A stretch of DNA of 24,053 nucleotides. Origin: Planctomycetaceae bacterium. GTDB taxonomy: Bacteria; Planctomycetota; Planctomycetia; Pirellulales; UBA1268. The DNA lies in the NCBI GenBank assembly GCA_005789975.1, contig SXWC01000172.1:1-24053 (forward strand), read 5' to 3'. A program made the translations under genes and the position numbers. The notes beneath the pieces are model-generated. The model was not told where the DNA came from. It made no database searches and was given only the letters and a program-made list of their open reading frames with translations. Every line of letters starts with the position of its first letter. Within the stretch, counting starts at the first letter, position 1. This document shows positions 13,753-21,204 of this stretch, in pieces.

Positions 13753-14906
13753 ATCCGTCGTTGATCGCCGCGATCGCCGTGACCGGCCTCCTGCTCGCCG
13801 CGTTGCCGGCGGCCCTGACGGTCGTGAATCTCCGGGTGTTCCGTCCGCCGCCACCGCTGCCGCCCGGGGGCGGCCGCGTGCCGGAGGTGTCGGTGCTCGT
13901 GCCCGCACGCAACGAGGCGGCCGCGGTCGGCCGGCTCTGCCGCGACGTGCTCGCCAGCGACCGCGTCGATCTCGAACTCGTGATCCTCGATGACGACAGC
14001 CGCGACGCCACGGCCGAGATCGTCATGGGGATCGCGGCGGCCGACCCACGCGTGCGCCTCATCCGAGGAAAGGCCCTGCCGTCCGGCTGGTGCGGCAAGC
14101 AGCATGCCTGCTGGCAACTCGCCCAGTCGGCCCGGCACGACGCGTGGGTCTTCCTCGACGTGGACGTCTCGCCCGCGCCGGATGCGATCGCCAGGGCGGT
14201 GGCTTTTCTCGATGCCTCGAACGCATCGCTCGTGAGCGGTTTTCCGCGGCAGGCCACGACGTCGTTCCTCGACTGGCTGCTCCTGCCGCTCATTCATTTC
14301 ATCCTGCTCGGATTTCTGCCGCTCGCGCGGAGCCGGCAGGACAACGCTCCCGGCATGGCGGCCGGGTGCGGACAGTTTTTCGTGACGCGGCGGAGCGGCT
14401 ACGAGAGGGCGGGAGGGCACGAGGCGATTCGGGCCTCGCTCCACGACGGCGTGAAGCTGCCGCGCGCCTACCGCCGCGCCGGGCTCCGCACCGACATCTT
14501 CGACGCCACCGACGGCGCCTTGTGCCGGATGTACGAACGCAACGCGGACGTGTGGCGCGGCCTCTCGAAGAACGCGACCGAGGGCATCGGGAGCCCGGCC
14601 ACGATCGTGCCGTTCACCATTCTCCTCGCCGGTGGCCAGGTCGTTCCCCCCGTGCTGCTGTTCTGCGGTCTCGCCTCCGGCTGGCAGGGCTGGCCCCGCT
14701 GGGCGATCCCGGTCGCGGTCGTGGCGGCGCTGCTGACCTGGATGCCGCGGTTTCTCGAAGCGGCAAGGTTTCGGCAGAGCCTTGCCAGTGCGGTCGCCCA
14801 TCCGCTCGGTGTCGCGGTCTTTCTCGCGATCCAGTGGATCGCCCTGGCCAGGAAGGTCTGTGGTATCCAGACGAGTTGGCGGGGCCGCAGTCTGCCGGCC
14901 CAATAG
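13749..14906 (+). CDS. crtQ: CrtQ-like family 2 glycosyltransferase
   Basis: A 385-residue membrane-anchored GT2 enzyme. An N-terminal helix (about 5-27) is followed by the GT-A fold beginning VSVLVPARNEAAAVG (47-61). LDDDS (80-84) and the metal-binding DVDV (137-140) follow. GWCGKQHACW resembles the GKSHAC segment of staphylococcal CrtQ. Several hydrophobic helices sit in the second half, around the 175-190 and 300-365 regions. CrtQ transfers glucose to the carboxyl end of the C30 carotenoid acid. The hopanoid-associated glycosyltransferase HpnB is a near relative and cannot be excluded, but the operon favours a carotenoid role. The start is ATG 13749, overlapping the acyltransferase stop as ATGA; longer upstream reading is out of register with the preceding gene. 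It ends 17 bases from the convergent purK. Confidence 0.82.
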   Translation: MNPSLIAAIAVTGLLLAALPAALTVVNLRVFRPPPPLPPGGGRVPEVSVLVPARNEAAAVGRLCRDVLASDRVDLELVILDDDSRDATAEIVMGIAAADPRVRLIRGKALPSGWCGKQHACWQLAQSARHDAWVFLDVDVSPAPDAIARAVAFLDASNASLVSGFPRQATTSFLDWLLLPLIHFILLGFLPLARSRQDNAPGMAAGCGQFFVTRRSGYERAGGHEAIRASLHDGVKLPRAYRRAGLRTDIFDATDGALCRMYERNADVWRGLSKNATEGIGSPATIVPFTILLAGGQVVPPVLLFCGLASGWQGWPRWAIPVAVVAALLTWMPRFLEAARFRQSLASAVAHPLGVAVFLAIQWIALARKVCGIQTSWRGRSLPAQ

Positions 14907-14923
14907 GTGGGGCGAGCGACCGC

Positions 14924-16090
14924 TCAGCTGCGGCGAACGAGATCGCGGGCCCGGGTCACCCGGAGGACGGCCTCGTCGACCGTGTCGGCCAGCGCCGTCA
15001 AATGCCCCATCTTGCGGCCCGGCCGCGGGTCGTGCTTGCCGTAGAGATGCAGGCTCACGCCCGGCACGCCGAGCCCGGCGGCCCAGTCGGGCTCGCCCTT
15101 GGTCCAGAGGTCGCCGAGCAGGTTGGCCATCGCGGCCGGGAGCCGTTGCCGGGTCGATCCGAGCGGCAGGCCGCAGACGGCGCGAACCTGCTGCTCGAAC
15201 TGCGACGTGTCGCAGGCCTCGATCGTGAGGTGGCCGGAGTTGTGCGTCCGGGGCGCGATCTCGTTGACGAGCACGGTCCGGTCCTTCGTCACGAAAAACT
15301 CGACGCAGGCGACGCCCACGACGCCCAGGGCCGTGAGGATGTTTCCCGCAAGGAGAGTCGCCGCGGAGAGCACCGGCTGCGGCAGCCCGGCCGGCACGCT
15401 CGACACGTCGAGGATGTGGTTGGCGTGGGCATTCCGGGACGGCGCGAAGGCGGCTATTTCGCCATCGAGCCCGCGGGCGGCGACCCCCCAGATCTCGCAG
15501 TCGAAATCGATCCAGCCTTCGAGGACCAGTTCCCGCGGCCCGTCGGGCCCGGAGCCCAGCTCCGCCCAGGCCGCGTCGACGTCATCCGGTCGGGTGAGCC
15601 TCGTCTGCCCCTTGCCGTCGTAGCCGAAGGCGGCCGTCTTGAGCACCGCGGGCAGTCCGAGATCGGCCACCGCCGCGCGCAGGTCCTCCCGGGAGCGAAC
15701 GACCCGGTAGGGGGCACATGCGAAGCCGTGCCGCGTGAGGAAGGCCTTCTCGCGGGCCCGGTCCTGCGTGGTGAACAGGACATCGGACGCGGGTCGAACC
15801 GGCACCACCGCCGCGAGCGATCGGCCGGCCTCGGCCGGGATGTTCTCGAATTCGAACGTCACCACGTCGAGGCCCGCGGCCACGCGTGCAAGGAAGGCGA
15901 GGTCGGCGTAGTCGCCCACGTGGAGCCGGTCGCAGTGGCGTGCCGCCGGACAGTCGGCGACGTCGGAGATCGCCTCGACGCGGTAGCCCATGCGACGGGC
16001 CGCCATCGCGAACATCGCACCGAGTTGGCCCCCGCCGAGGATGCCGAGCGTGCTGCCGGGAAGGATCGGGGAGGTGTCAGCCACGGCCAC
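14924..16090 (-). CDS. purK: 5-(carboxyamino)imidazole ribonucleotide synthase PurK
   Basis: ATP- and bicarbonate-dependent conversion of AIR to N5-CAIR in purine synthesis. The 388-residue ATP-grasp protein shows GGGQLGAM (19-26), FEFENIP (79-85), the flexible loop GYDGKGQ (156-162) and the metal/ATP motif NEIAPRTHNSGH (276-287). Length is normal for the family. The start is GTG 16090, four bases from the end of the purE stop; another in-frame GTG two codons in is equally possible. It is the second gene of purE-purK and converges on crtQ with only 17 bases between the stop codons. No terminator-like hairpin with a T-run was seen there. Confidence 0.95.
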   Translation of the reverse strand: MAVADTSPILPGSTLGILGGGQLGAMFAMAARRMGYRVEAISDVADCPAARHCDRLHVGDYADLAFLARVAAGLDVVTFEFENIPAEAGRSLAAVVPVRPASDVLFTTQDRAREKAFLTRHGFACAPYRVVRSREDLRAAVADLGLPAVLKTAAFGYDGKGQTRLTRPDDVDAAWAELGSGPDGPRELVLEGWIDFDCEIWGVAARGLDGEIAAFAPSRNAHANHILDVSSVPAGLPQPVLSAATLLAGNILTALGVVGVACVEFFVTKDRTVLVNEIAPRTHNSGHLTIEACDTSQFEQQVRAVCGLPLGSTRQRLPAAMANLLGDLWTKGEPDWAAGLGVPGVSLHLYGKHDPRPGRKMGHLTALADTVDEAVLRVTRARDLVRRS

Positions 16091-16093
16091 GCA

Positions 16094-16627
16094 TCACCGT
16101 TCCGAGGTCCGTTCGGACCATGCCGCCGACTCGCCGTTCATGTCTTCGTGCAGCACCCGCTCGGTCTGCTCGGCGCGGTAGGCGACGAGTTTCTCGCGGA
16201 GCTCCACGTCATCGAGCGCGAGAATCGCGATGGCGAGGAGGGCCGCGTTCGTCGCCCCCGCGGGGCCGATCGCGAGCGTGCCGACCGGTATTCCCGCCGG
16301 CATCTGTACGATCGAGAGCAGCGAGTCGACTCCGCGGAGCATCGACGACTCCACCGGCACGCCGAGAACGGGGAGGTGTGTCTGGGCCGCGAGCATGCCG
16401 GGGAGGTGGGCCGCGCCGCCGGCGCCGGCGATGATCAACTTCAGGCCGCGGGACGCCGCCGATCGGGCGTAGGCGGCGAGCTTCTCGGGCGTGCGGTGGG
16501 CCGACACGATGTCGCACGAATGGGGCACGCCGAACTGCTCGAGGACGGTCGCGGCCCGCTGGAGGGTGGGCCAATCGGACCGGCTGCCCATCGCGATGCC
16601 GATCACCGGGGGGCCGGAGGGGGCCAT
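16094..16627 (-). CDS. purE: N5-carboxyaminoimidazole ribonucleotide mutase PurE (class I)
   Basis: Rearranges N5-CAIR to CAIR, the step after PurK. The 177-residue protein has GSRSDWP (14-20), SAHRTPE (42-48) and [11 protein letters not shown] (68-78), all class I PurE active-site blocks. Presence of purK directly downstream confirms the N5-CAIR route rather than the class II AIR carboxylase. ATG 16627 has AGGA eight bases upstream. The frame is open far beyond this ATG (to about 17674), but that region is antisense to the Sua5 gene and shows no family similarity. It is divergent from the Sua5 gene with a 99-base gap. Confidence 0.95.
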   Translation of the reverse strand: MAPSGPPVIGIAMGSRSDWPTLQRAATVLEQFGVPHSCDIVSAHRTPEKLAAYARSAASRGLKLIIAGAGGAAHLPGMLAAQTHLPVLGVPVESSMLRGVDSLLSIVQMPAGIPVGTLAIGPAGATNAALLAIAILALDDVELREKLVAYRAEQTERVLHEDMNGESAAWSERTSER

Positions 16628-16726
16628 GCAGGGAGTCCTCGCGAGAAGACACCGCGGTGGCTTCGTGCCGCCGCGGTGGGAAGCGGCCATCTTGCTCTGG
16701 AGCGTGGGGCGTTGCAAGGTAGGGGC

Positions 16727-17809
16727 ATGGCCCGCCCGCTCCCCGACATCCTGCGCGTCGAATGGCCCGCCGGCGCGTCGGCGCCGCCTCCGCAGACCGA
16801 GGAGGCGCTCGACCGCGGCGTCGCGGTCCTCCAGCGGGGCGGGCTCGTCGCCATCCCCACCGAAACGGTCTACGGTCTGGCCGCCGACGCCCTCGACGAG
16901 GAGGCGGTGGCCGGAATCTTCCGCGCGAAGCGCCGCCCGGCCTCGAATCCCCTCATCGTCCACGTGGCGGATGAGGCGATGGCCCGGTCGCTCGCGGCCG
17001 ATTGGCCCGCGACGGCGGCGGCGATCGCGGCCCGGTTCTGGCCCGGACCGGTCACCCTGGTGGTGCCGCGGAGTCCGCGGGTTCCTGACATCGTCACGGC
17101 GGGTGGATCGACCGTTGCGCTGCGTTGCCCCGCTCATCCGATCGCTCGGCGGCTGATCGAGAAGGCCGGCACGCCGCTGGCGGCGCCGAGTGCGAATCGC
17201 TCGGAGGGGCTCTCGCCGACCACCGCGCACCACGTGCTCGAGAGCCTCGGCAACCGCGTCGATCTGATCCTCGACGGCGGGCCGTGCGTCCGCGGGATCG
17301 AATCGACCGTCATCGACTGCACCGTCTCGCCGCCCCGGATCCTCCGCCCCGGCCCGTTGTCGCGCGGCCAACTCGAGGAGGCCTTGGGCGGTCCGGTTGC
17401 CTGGCCGGCCGCTGCCGCTCCGGCGACCGGGGCCCCGGCCCGCTCCCCGGGCCAGCTTGTTCGCCACTATGCCCCGAAGACACTGCTCGAGACGCCGGCC
17501 GAACCGGCGAAGCGGGTCGGCGAGCTCATCGCGGCCGGCGACCGCGTCGGCTGGCTCACGATGCGGACCGACGACAGCGACGTCCGCACCCTGGCGACTT
17601 CCCGGGATCTGGTGATCGTGCCGATGCCCGCCGACGCCGAAGCCTTCGCCGCCCGCCTCTATGCGACGCTGCACGCGCTCGATCAGCGGGGGCTCGCCCG
17701 GATCATCGTCGATCCGCCGCCCGACGACGAAGCCTGGCGGGCCGTCAAGGACCGTCTTGCCCGCGCGTCATCGGCTGCGCGGGAGGTCCGCGGGGCGAGC
17801 GACGGGTAG
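16727..17809 (+). CDS. L-threonylcarbamoyladenylate synthase, Sua5 type
   Basis: Makes threonylcarbamoyl-AMP from threonine, bicarbonate and ATP, the first step of the universal t6A37 modification of ANN-decoding tRNAs. The 360-residue protein has the YrdC/TsaC fold with PTETVYGL (44-51), KRRPASNPL (68-76), PSANRS (154-159) and GIESTV (190-195). A linker rich in Ala and Pro (about 222-240) follows, then the extra Sua5 domain starting [11 protein letters not shown] (242-252). This makes it the long Sua5 rather than the short TsaC form. ATG 16727 has AAGG seven bases upstream. The reading frame is open a long way upstream across the pur genes, but without any homology. It stands alone. Confidence 0.92.
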   Translation: MARPLPDILRVEWPAGASAPPPQTEEALDRGVAVLQRGGLVAIPTETVYGLAADALDEEAVAGIFRAKRRPASNPLIVHVADEAMARSLAADWPATAAAIAARFWPGPVTLVVPRSPRVPDIVTAGGSTVALRCPAHPIARRLIEKAGTPLAAPSANRSEGLSPTTAHHVLESLGNRVDLILDGGPCVRGIESTVIDCTVSPPRILRPGPLSRGQLEEALGGPVAWPAAAAPATGAPARSPGQLVRHYAPKTLLETPAEPAKRVGELIAAGDRVGWLTMRTDDSDVRTLATSRDLVIVPMPADAEAFAARLYATLHALDQRGLARIIVDPPPDDEAWRAVKDRLARASSAAREVRGASDG

Positions 17810-17983
17810 CCTCGTCTTCTGCAGTTTTGCGGCGGGATTCCCTTGCTGAAACTGCCGCAAGGACTTGGCGTGCCCGCTTGCCGAATCGGGGCAGGGGTGG
17901 GGGTGCCCATGCCCCCGACCCGCGCGAGGGGCAGCGTCTGCCACCCTGTGAAAAACTGCAAAAGTCGAGTTCGTTGATCGAGA
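17810..17983. other. Intergenic stretch with inverted repeats
   Basis: No gene is visible. TTGCGGC (17827-17833) and GCCGCAA (17854-17860) form a perfect seven-pair inverted repeat. A sequence like TGCAGTTTT (17820-17828) recurs inverted as AAAAACTGCA (17951-17960), near the far end. A GC-rich stretch with TCGGGGCA and TGCCCCCGA arms lies between (17884-17918). The nested layout could be a small repetitive element or a bidirectional 3' region between the convergent Sua5 and epimerase genes. No T-run marks a classic terminator. Confidence 0.35.
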
Positions 17984-18036
17984 CTTCAGGCCGCGGGCTT
18001 CAGGCCGCGGGCTTCAGGCCGCGGGCTTCAGGCCGC
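17984..18036. repeat. 14-bp tandem repeat at the epimerase stop codon
   Basis: CTTCAGGCCGCGGG occurs three times without change (17984-17997, 17998-18011, 18012-18025). A fourth copy is intact for 11 bases (18026-18036). On the minus strand each unit carries TGA: the epimerase stop at 18030-18028, then further TGAs 14, 28 and 42 bases on. Since 14 is not a multiple of three, the stops fall in all three frames. Confidence 0.95.
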
Positions 18037-18942
18037 AGCTGGGGCGAGGATTTCCTTGAGCGCCGCGGCGATGTCGGGGTACTGAAACACGAAGCCCGTG
18101 TCGAGCGCCACCTTCGGGATCACCCGCTGCGATGCGAACAGCACCTTGGCGAACTCGCCGAACAGAATCCGGAGGCCGATGTAGGGAGCGGGCATGAAGG
18201 CGGGGCGGTGCAGCTGCCTGCCCAGGGCCTTGGTGAACTCGCTGTTGCGCACCGGGTGGGGCGCGACGGCATTCATCGGGCCACGGATCGACGTCGTGTC
18301 GGCCGCATGCACGTAGAGCCGGGCGAGATCGGCCACGTGAACCCACGGCATCCATTGCCGGCCGTTGCCGAGCGGACCACCGGCGCCGAGTTTGAAGGGG
18401 GTGAGCATCTTGGCGAGCGCCCCGCCGCCCGAGCCGAGAGCGATCCCCGTCCTGGCCGTGACCACGCGAACGCCCACGCTCTCGGCGGCCATCGCCTCCT
18501 TTTCCCAATCGATGCAGACCTGGGCGAGAAAGTCGTCGGCCGGCGAAGCCGACTCGGTGAGTTCCTCCTCACCCCGATCGCCGTAGTAGCCGACTGCCGA
18601 GGCCGAGACGAGCACCGCGGGCTTCGTGCGGGCCTGAACGATGCCCTGCACGAGGTGCCGAGTGCCGATCAGCCGGCTGTCCCGGATCCTGGCTTTCTGG
18701 GCCGCCGTCCACCGGCCCTCGGCGACCGATTCACCGGCCAGGTGAAACACGGCATCGACGCCCTCGAAGGCATCCTGCGGGGGTGGGCCCTCGAGCGGGT
18801 CCCAGCGGACGATCCGGCCGGCGAGGTGGCCGACCGTCTGCCGGGCACGATCGGGATTTCGGGAAACGACGATCGGCTGATCGAGCATGCGCAACAGCCG
18901 CGGCCCGACGAATCCGGTGCCGCCCGTGACCAAGGCCCTCAT
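18028..18942 (-). CDS. TIGR01777-family NAD-dependent epimerase
   Basis: A 304-residue extended short-chain dehydrogenase, similar to E. coli YfcH and plant/cyanobacterial SulA-type epimerases of the TIGR01777 group. It has the Rossmann motif GGTGFVG (7-13), HLAGESVAEGRW (67-78) and SASAVGYYG (113-121, with the catalytic-type Tyr). A C-terminal domain of unknown function (the DUF1731-like segment, about 250-304) ends in VALDTGFVFQYPDIAAALKEIL, typical of the family. The physiological substrate is not known for this family. ATG 18942 has AGGAGG six bases upstream, a strong site. The gene ends inside the 14-bp tandem repeat. It is divergent from the MFS gene. Confidence 0.9.
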   Translation of the reverse strand: MRALVTGGTGFVGPRLLRMLDQPIVVSRNPDRARQTVGHLAGRIVRWDPLEGPPPQDAFEGVDAVFHLAGESVAEGRWTAAQKARIRDSRLIGTRHLVQGIVQARTKPAVLVSASAVGYYGDRGEEELTESASPADDFLAQVCIDWEKEAMAAESVGVRVVTARTGIALGSGGGALAKMLTPFKLGAGGPLGNGRQWMPWVHVADLARLYVHAADTTSIRGPMNAVAPHPVRNSEFTKALGRQLHRPAFMPAPYIGLRILFGEFAKVLFASQRVIPKVALDTGFVFQYPDIAAALKEILAPAAA

Positions 18943-19065
18943 GCCGATCCTCCTCGCCCGTGTGTGATGCCGTGCCGGAAGGCCCCGGGGGCCCGCCTGT
19001 ACCAAACAAGGACGGAAGTATAGACAAGAGCGTGTGATTCGTCGCCCGGAGCAGTCTTCCCACCC

Positions 19066-20331
19066 TTGTTCGAACCCGTCATCCCACCTCGCGGCCGCCG
19101 CCGCGATCTGCTCGTCTCGACGATCGACGCCATGGCCTTCAGCGTGATGGTCGGTTGCGGCGAGACGTATCTGCCGGCGTTCGCGTTGGCTCTCGGGATG
19201 GGACCGGTCGCATCGGGCATGGTGGCGAGCGTGCCGATTCTCGCCGGGGCGGTGATCCAACTGGCCGCGCCCCTCGCGGTGGCCCGCGTGGGCAGCAACC
19301 GTCGCTGGGTGATCACGTGCACCCTGGTGCAGTCTGCCTGCTTCCTGCCGTTCGTGTGGTGGGCGCTGCGCGGCCATGCGGAGCTCTGGCAGATCCTGGT
19401 GGCGGCCGCCGCCTACTGGTCGGCCGGCATGGCCGCCGCGCCGGCGTGGACCGCCTGGATGGCGGCGCTCGTCCCCGATCAGATTCGTACGCCCTACTTC
19501 GCGCAGCGGAACCGGCTCGGACAGTTTGGTGTGTTTCTGGGCTTCGTGGTGGGCGGCCTCGTGCTGCAGTGGGGCGAACAATGGTCCGCGCCGCTTCCCG
19601 CTTTCGCGGTGCTGTTCTCCATCGCGGGCGCCTTCCGCCTGTTCTCCACGGCGTGTCTCTGGGCCTGCCAAGAGCCGCCCCGCACGCAGCCTGCCGCGGC
19701 GGAAAATGCCGGTGGCACCACCGCCGCGACGCTGCGATCGCGGGTGGCTGCCGCGCTTCGCACCATGGCGGAGCGGCCCTCGGGTTCGCTCGTCACCTAC
19801 CTCTGCTGCTTCGTCTTCGGCGCCCAACTCGCCGGCCCCTACTTCACCCCGTTCATGCTCCGTGAGCTGGGGTTCTCCTATCACGCGTTCATGCTGGTAT
19901 TCGCCACGAGTTTTCTCGCGAAGGCCGTGCTGCTTCCCGCCATCGGAAGGCTCGCGTCCCGGATCGGCTCGCTCCGACTCCTCTGGTGGGCGAGCCTGGC
20001 GATCACGCCCCTGGCGCTGCTCTGGCTGCCGTCGGGGCACGTCGCTTACCTGTCGGGCGTGCAGGTGGTGGCGGGGGCCTGCTGGGGGGCCTACGAACTC
20101 GCCGTGATGCTGCTCTTTTTCGAGCTGCTAAACGAGCGGGAGCGGGCCGGCGTGGTCACCGTCTACAACCTCGGGATCGCGGTGGCGACGGTGGCCGGCG
20201 CGACATGCGGCGGCCTGCTGCTGCGGGGGCTCGGTGAGACATGGGAGGCGTACGCCGCCCTCTTCGTCGTCTCGAGCCTCGCGAGGCTCACGGTGCTTCC
20301 GCTGCTCGGACGCATGCGGCCGAGCATGTGA
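19066..20331 (+). CDS. MFS transporter, substrate unknown
   Basis: A 421-residue inner-membrane protein with about 12 hydrophobic helices and a central basic loop around residues 205-240, the layout of the major facilitator superfamily. The segment after helix 2 reads LAVARVGSNRRWV, a loose form of motif A. Substrate cannot be told from sequence. The only start that keeps the conserved-looking DLLVSTIDAMAFSVMVG opening is TTG 19066; GGAG lies rather far upstream. ATG 19132 would cut into the first helix and is less likely. The frame is closed by a stop at 19021. The stop codon directly abuts that of the next, convergent gene (TGA then TCA, 20329-20334). Confidence 0.8.
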   Translation: MFEPVIPPRGRRRDLLVSTIDAMAFSVMVGCGETYLPAFALALGMGPVASGMVASVPILAGAVIQLAAPLAVARVGSNRRWVITCTLVQSACFLPFVWWALRGHAELWQILVAAAAYWSAGMAAAPAWTAWMAALVPDQIRTPYFAQRNRLGQFGVFLGFVVGGLVLQWGEQWSAPLPAFAVLFSIAGAFRLFSTACLWACQEPPRTQPAAAENAGGTTAATLRSRVAAALRTMAERPSGSLVTYLCCFVFGAQLAGPYFTPFMLRELGFSYHAFMLVFATSFLAKAVLLPAIGRLASRIGSLRLLWWASLAITPLALLWLPSGHVAYLSGVQVVAGACWGAYELAVMLLFFELLNERERAGVVTVYNLGIAVATVAGATCGGLLLRGLGETWEAYAALFVVSSLARLTVLPLLGRMRPSM

Positions 20332-20991
20332 TCAGCCCGCCGGCATCGTGGCTTCGTGGGCGAGGCTGTCGAGGAACGTGCGGGCCTTGCCGTAATCGCC
20401 CGCGGCATATTCCTTGACCCGCTTTTTGAGCGCACCGATGAAGTCCGACACGGTCGTCTGAATGGCCTGGTAGTCGGAATACTGAATGCTCCCGCCAGAT
20501 TCCGCCCGGCGGCTGAAGAGCGTGTCGAGTTGTTCGCGGTAGGGCGTGTAACCCTTGTCGGTCAGGATCGGCGGGTAGTCGATGTGACCGGTGACGGGGT
20601 CGAGTTGCGTCGAGCCCAGGCGGGGTGGGGCGGCCATCTTGGCCATGCGGATCGCCTGTTCCTGGGTCACCCTCGGGCCGGCCTCCTCGGCACGCTTCTC
20701 CCGGTTGACCTTCCGCATCTCGAAATACGTCTCGGTCCAACGGAGGCGGTTTTGGATCTCGAGCGTCTTGGCTTCCTCCCAGTTTTTTGCCGCCTCGGAG
20801 TTCTGCAGGTTTTCGTAGCCCTGGGCCCGCATCATTTCCGACATGCCGTAAGCGGCGGCTTGTCCTGCCGTGGAGGCATAGCCGCCCCGGTTGTAGCCCA
20901 TGCCCCACTGGGCCGAGGCCACGTCGGCCAGCAGGCAACCGGCGAACAGGGGAAGGGACAGCCGAAGGAGATGCCAGGAACGGGAAAGCAT
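20332..20991 (-). CDS. Secreted protein of unknown function
   Basis: A 219-residue exported protein that I do not recognise. Residues 1-27 are a signal peptide ending VASA, and the mature chain starts QWGMGYNRGGYAS. A Gly/Ala/Tyr-rich start is followed by a long charged, probably helical region (about 50-125, with NLQNSEAAKNWEEAKTLEIQ and RKVNREKRAEEAG). A mixed C-terminal part follows, containing DPVTGHIDYPPIL and SDFIGALKKRVKEYAAGDY. No cysteine pair, lipobox or catalytic motif is apparent. ATG 20991 has GAGG upstream at good spacing. It is divergent from the HEAT-repeat lipoprotein across 213 bases, so the two may share regulation. Confidence 0.75.
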   Translation of the reverse strand: MLSRSWHLLRLSLPLFAGCLLADVASAQWGMGYNRGGYASTAGQAAAYGMSEMMRAQGYENLQNSEAAKNWEEAKTLEIQNRLRWTETYFEMRKVNREKRAEEAGPRVTQEQAIRMAKMAAPPRLGSTQLDPVTGHIDYPPILTDKGYTPYREQLDTLFSRRAESGGSIQYSDYQAIQTTVSDFIGALKKRVKEYAAGDYGKARTFLDSLAHEATMPAG

Positions 20992-21073
20992 GGGCGGCCT
21001 CGAAGGACTATCGTTGTGCGCGATGCATTCCGGCGACAGGGAAAACTCGTCGTGCCGAAAAACCTGCCATCAG

Positions 21074-21114
21074 TATAATCGGCGGGCCGAATCCCGGCGA
21101 CGGCGATTCGGCCC
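21074..21114 (+). promoter_or_regulatory. TATAAT element and 10-bp inverted repeat upstream of the HEAT lipoprotein
   Basis: A perfect TATAAT (21074-21079) lies 125 bases before the ATG, without a good -35 (CGTGCC at 17 bases). Just downstream GGGCCGAATC (21084-21093) and GATTCGGCCC (21105-21114) form a perfect ten-pair inverted repeat with an 11-base spacer. With a start near 21086 the repeat would lie at the very 5' end of the transcript, as a protective hairpin or as an operator. The opposite strand reads TATACT (21077-21072), a possible overlapping -10 for the divergent secreted-protein gene. Confidence 0.45.
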
Positions 21115-21204
21115 CCAAACCATGGGCCGCGTTCTCCGTCGGGGCGGCGGCCATTCGATCCGGGTGACTTTCGTTTTTGATCCGATTCTGTGAGGAGCAC
21201 GCAG

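Noticed and set aside
14090..16726. Long upstream extension of the Sua5 reading frame
   Set aside because: The extension overlaps crtQ out of frame and purK/purE in antisense and has no family similarity. The TsaC fold begins just after ATG 16727, which has a ribosome binding site.
16628..17674. Upstream extension of the purE frame
   Set aside because: It is antisense to the Sua5 gene and Arg/Gly-rich. PurE similarity starts right after ATG 16627.
17984..18036. CRISPR array
   Set aside because: The 14-bp units are directly contiguous with no spacers, so this is a simple tandem repeat.
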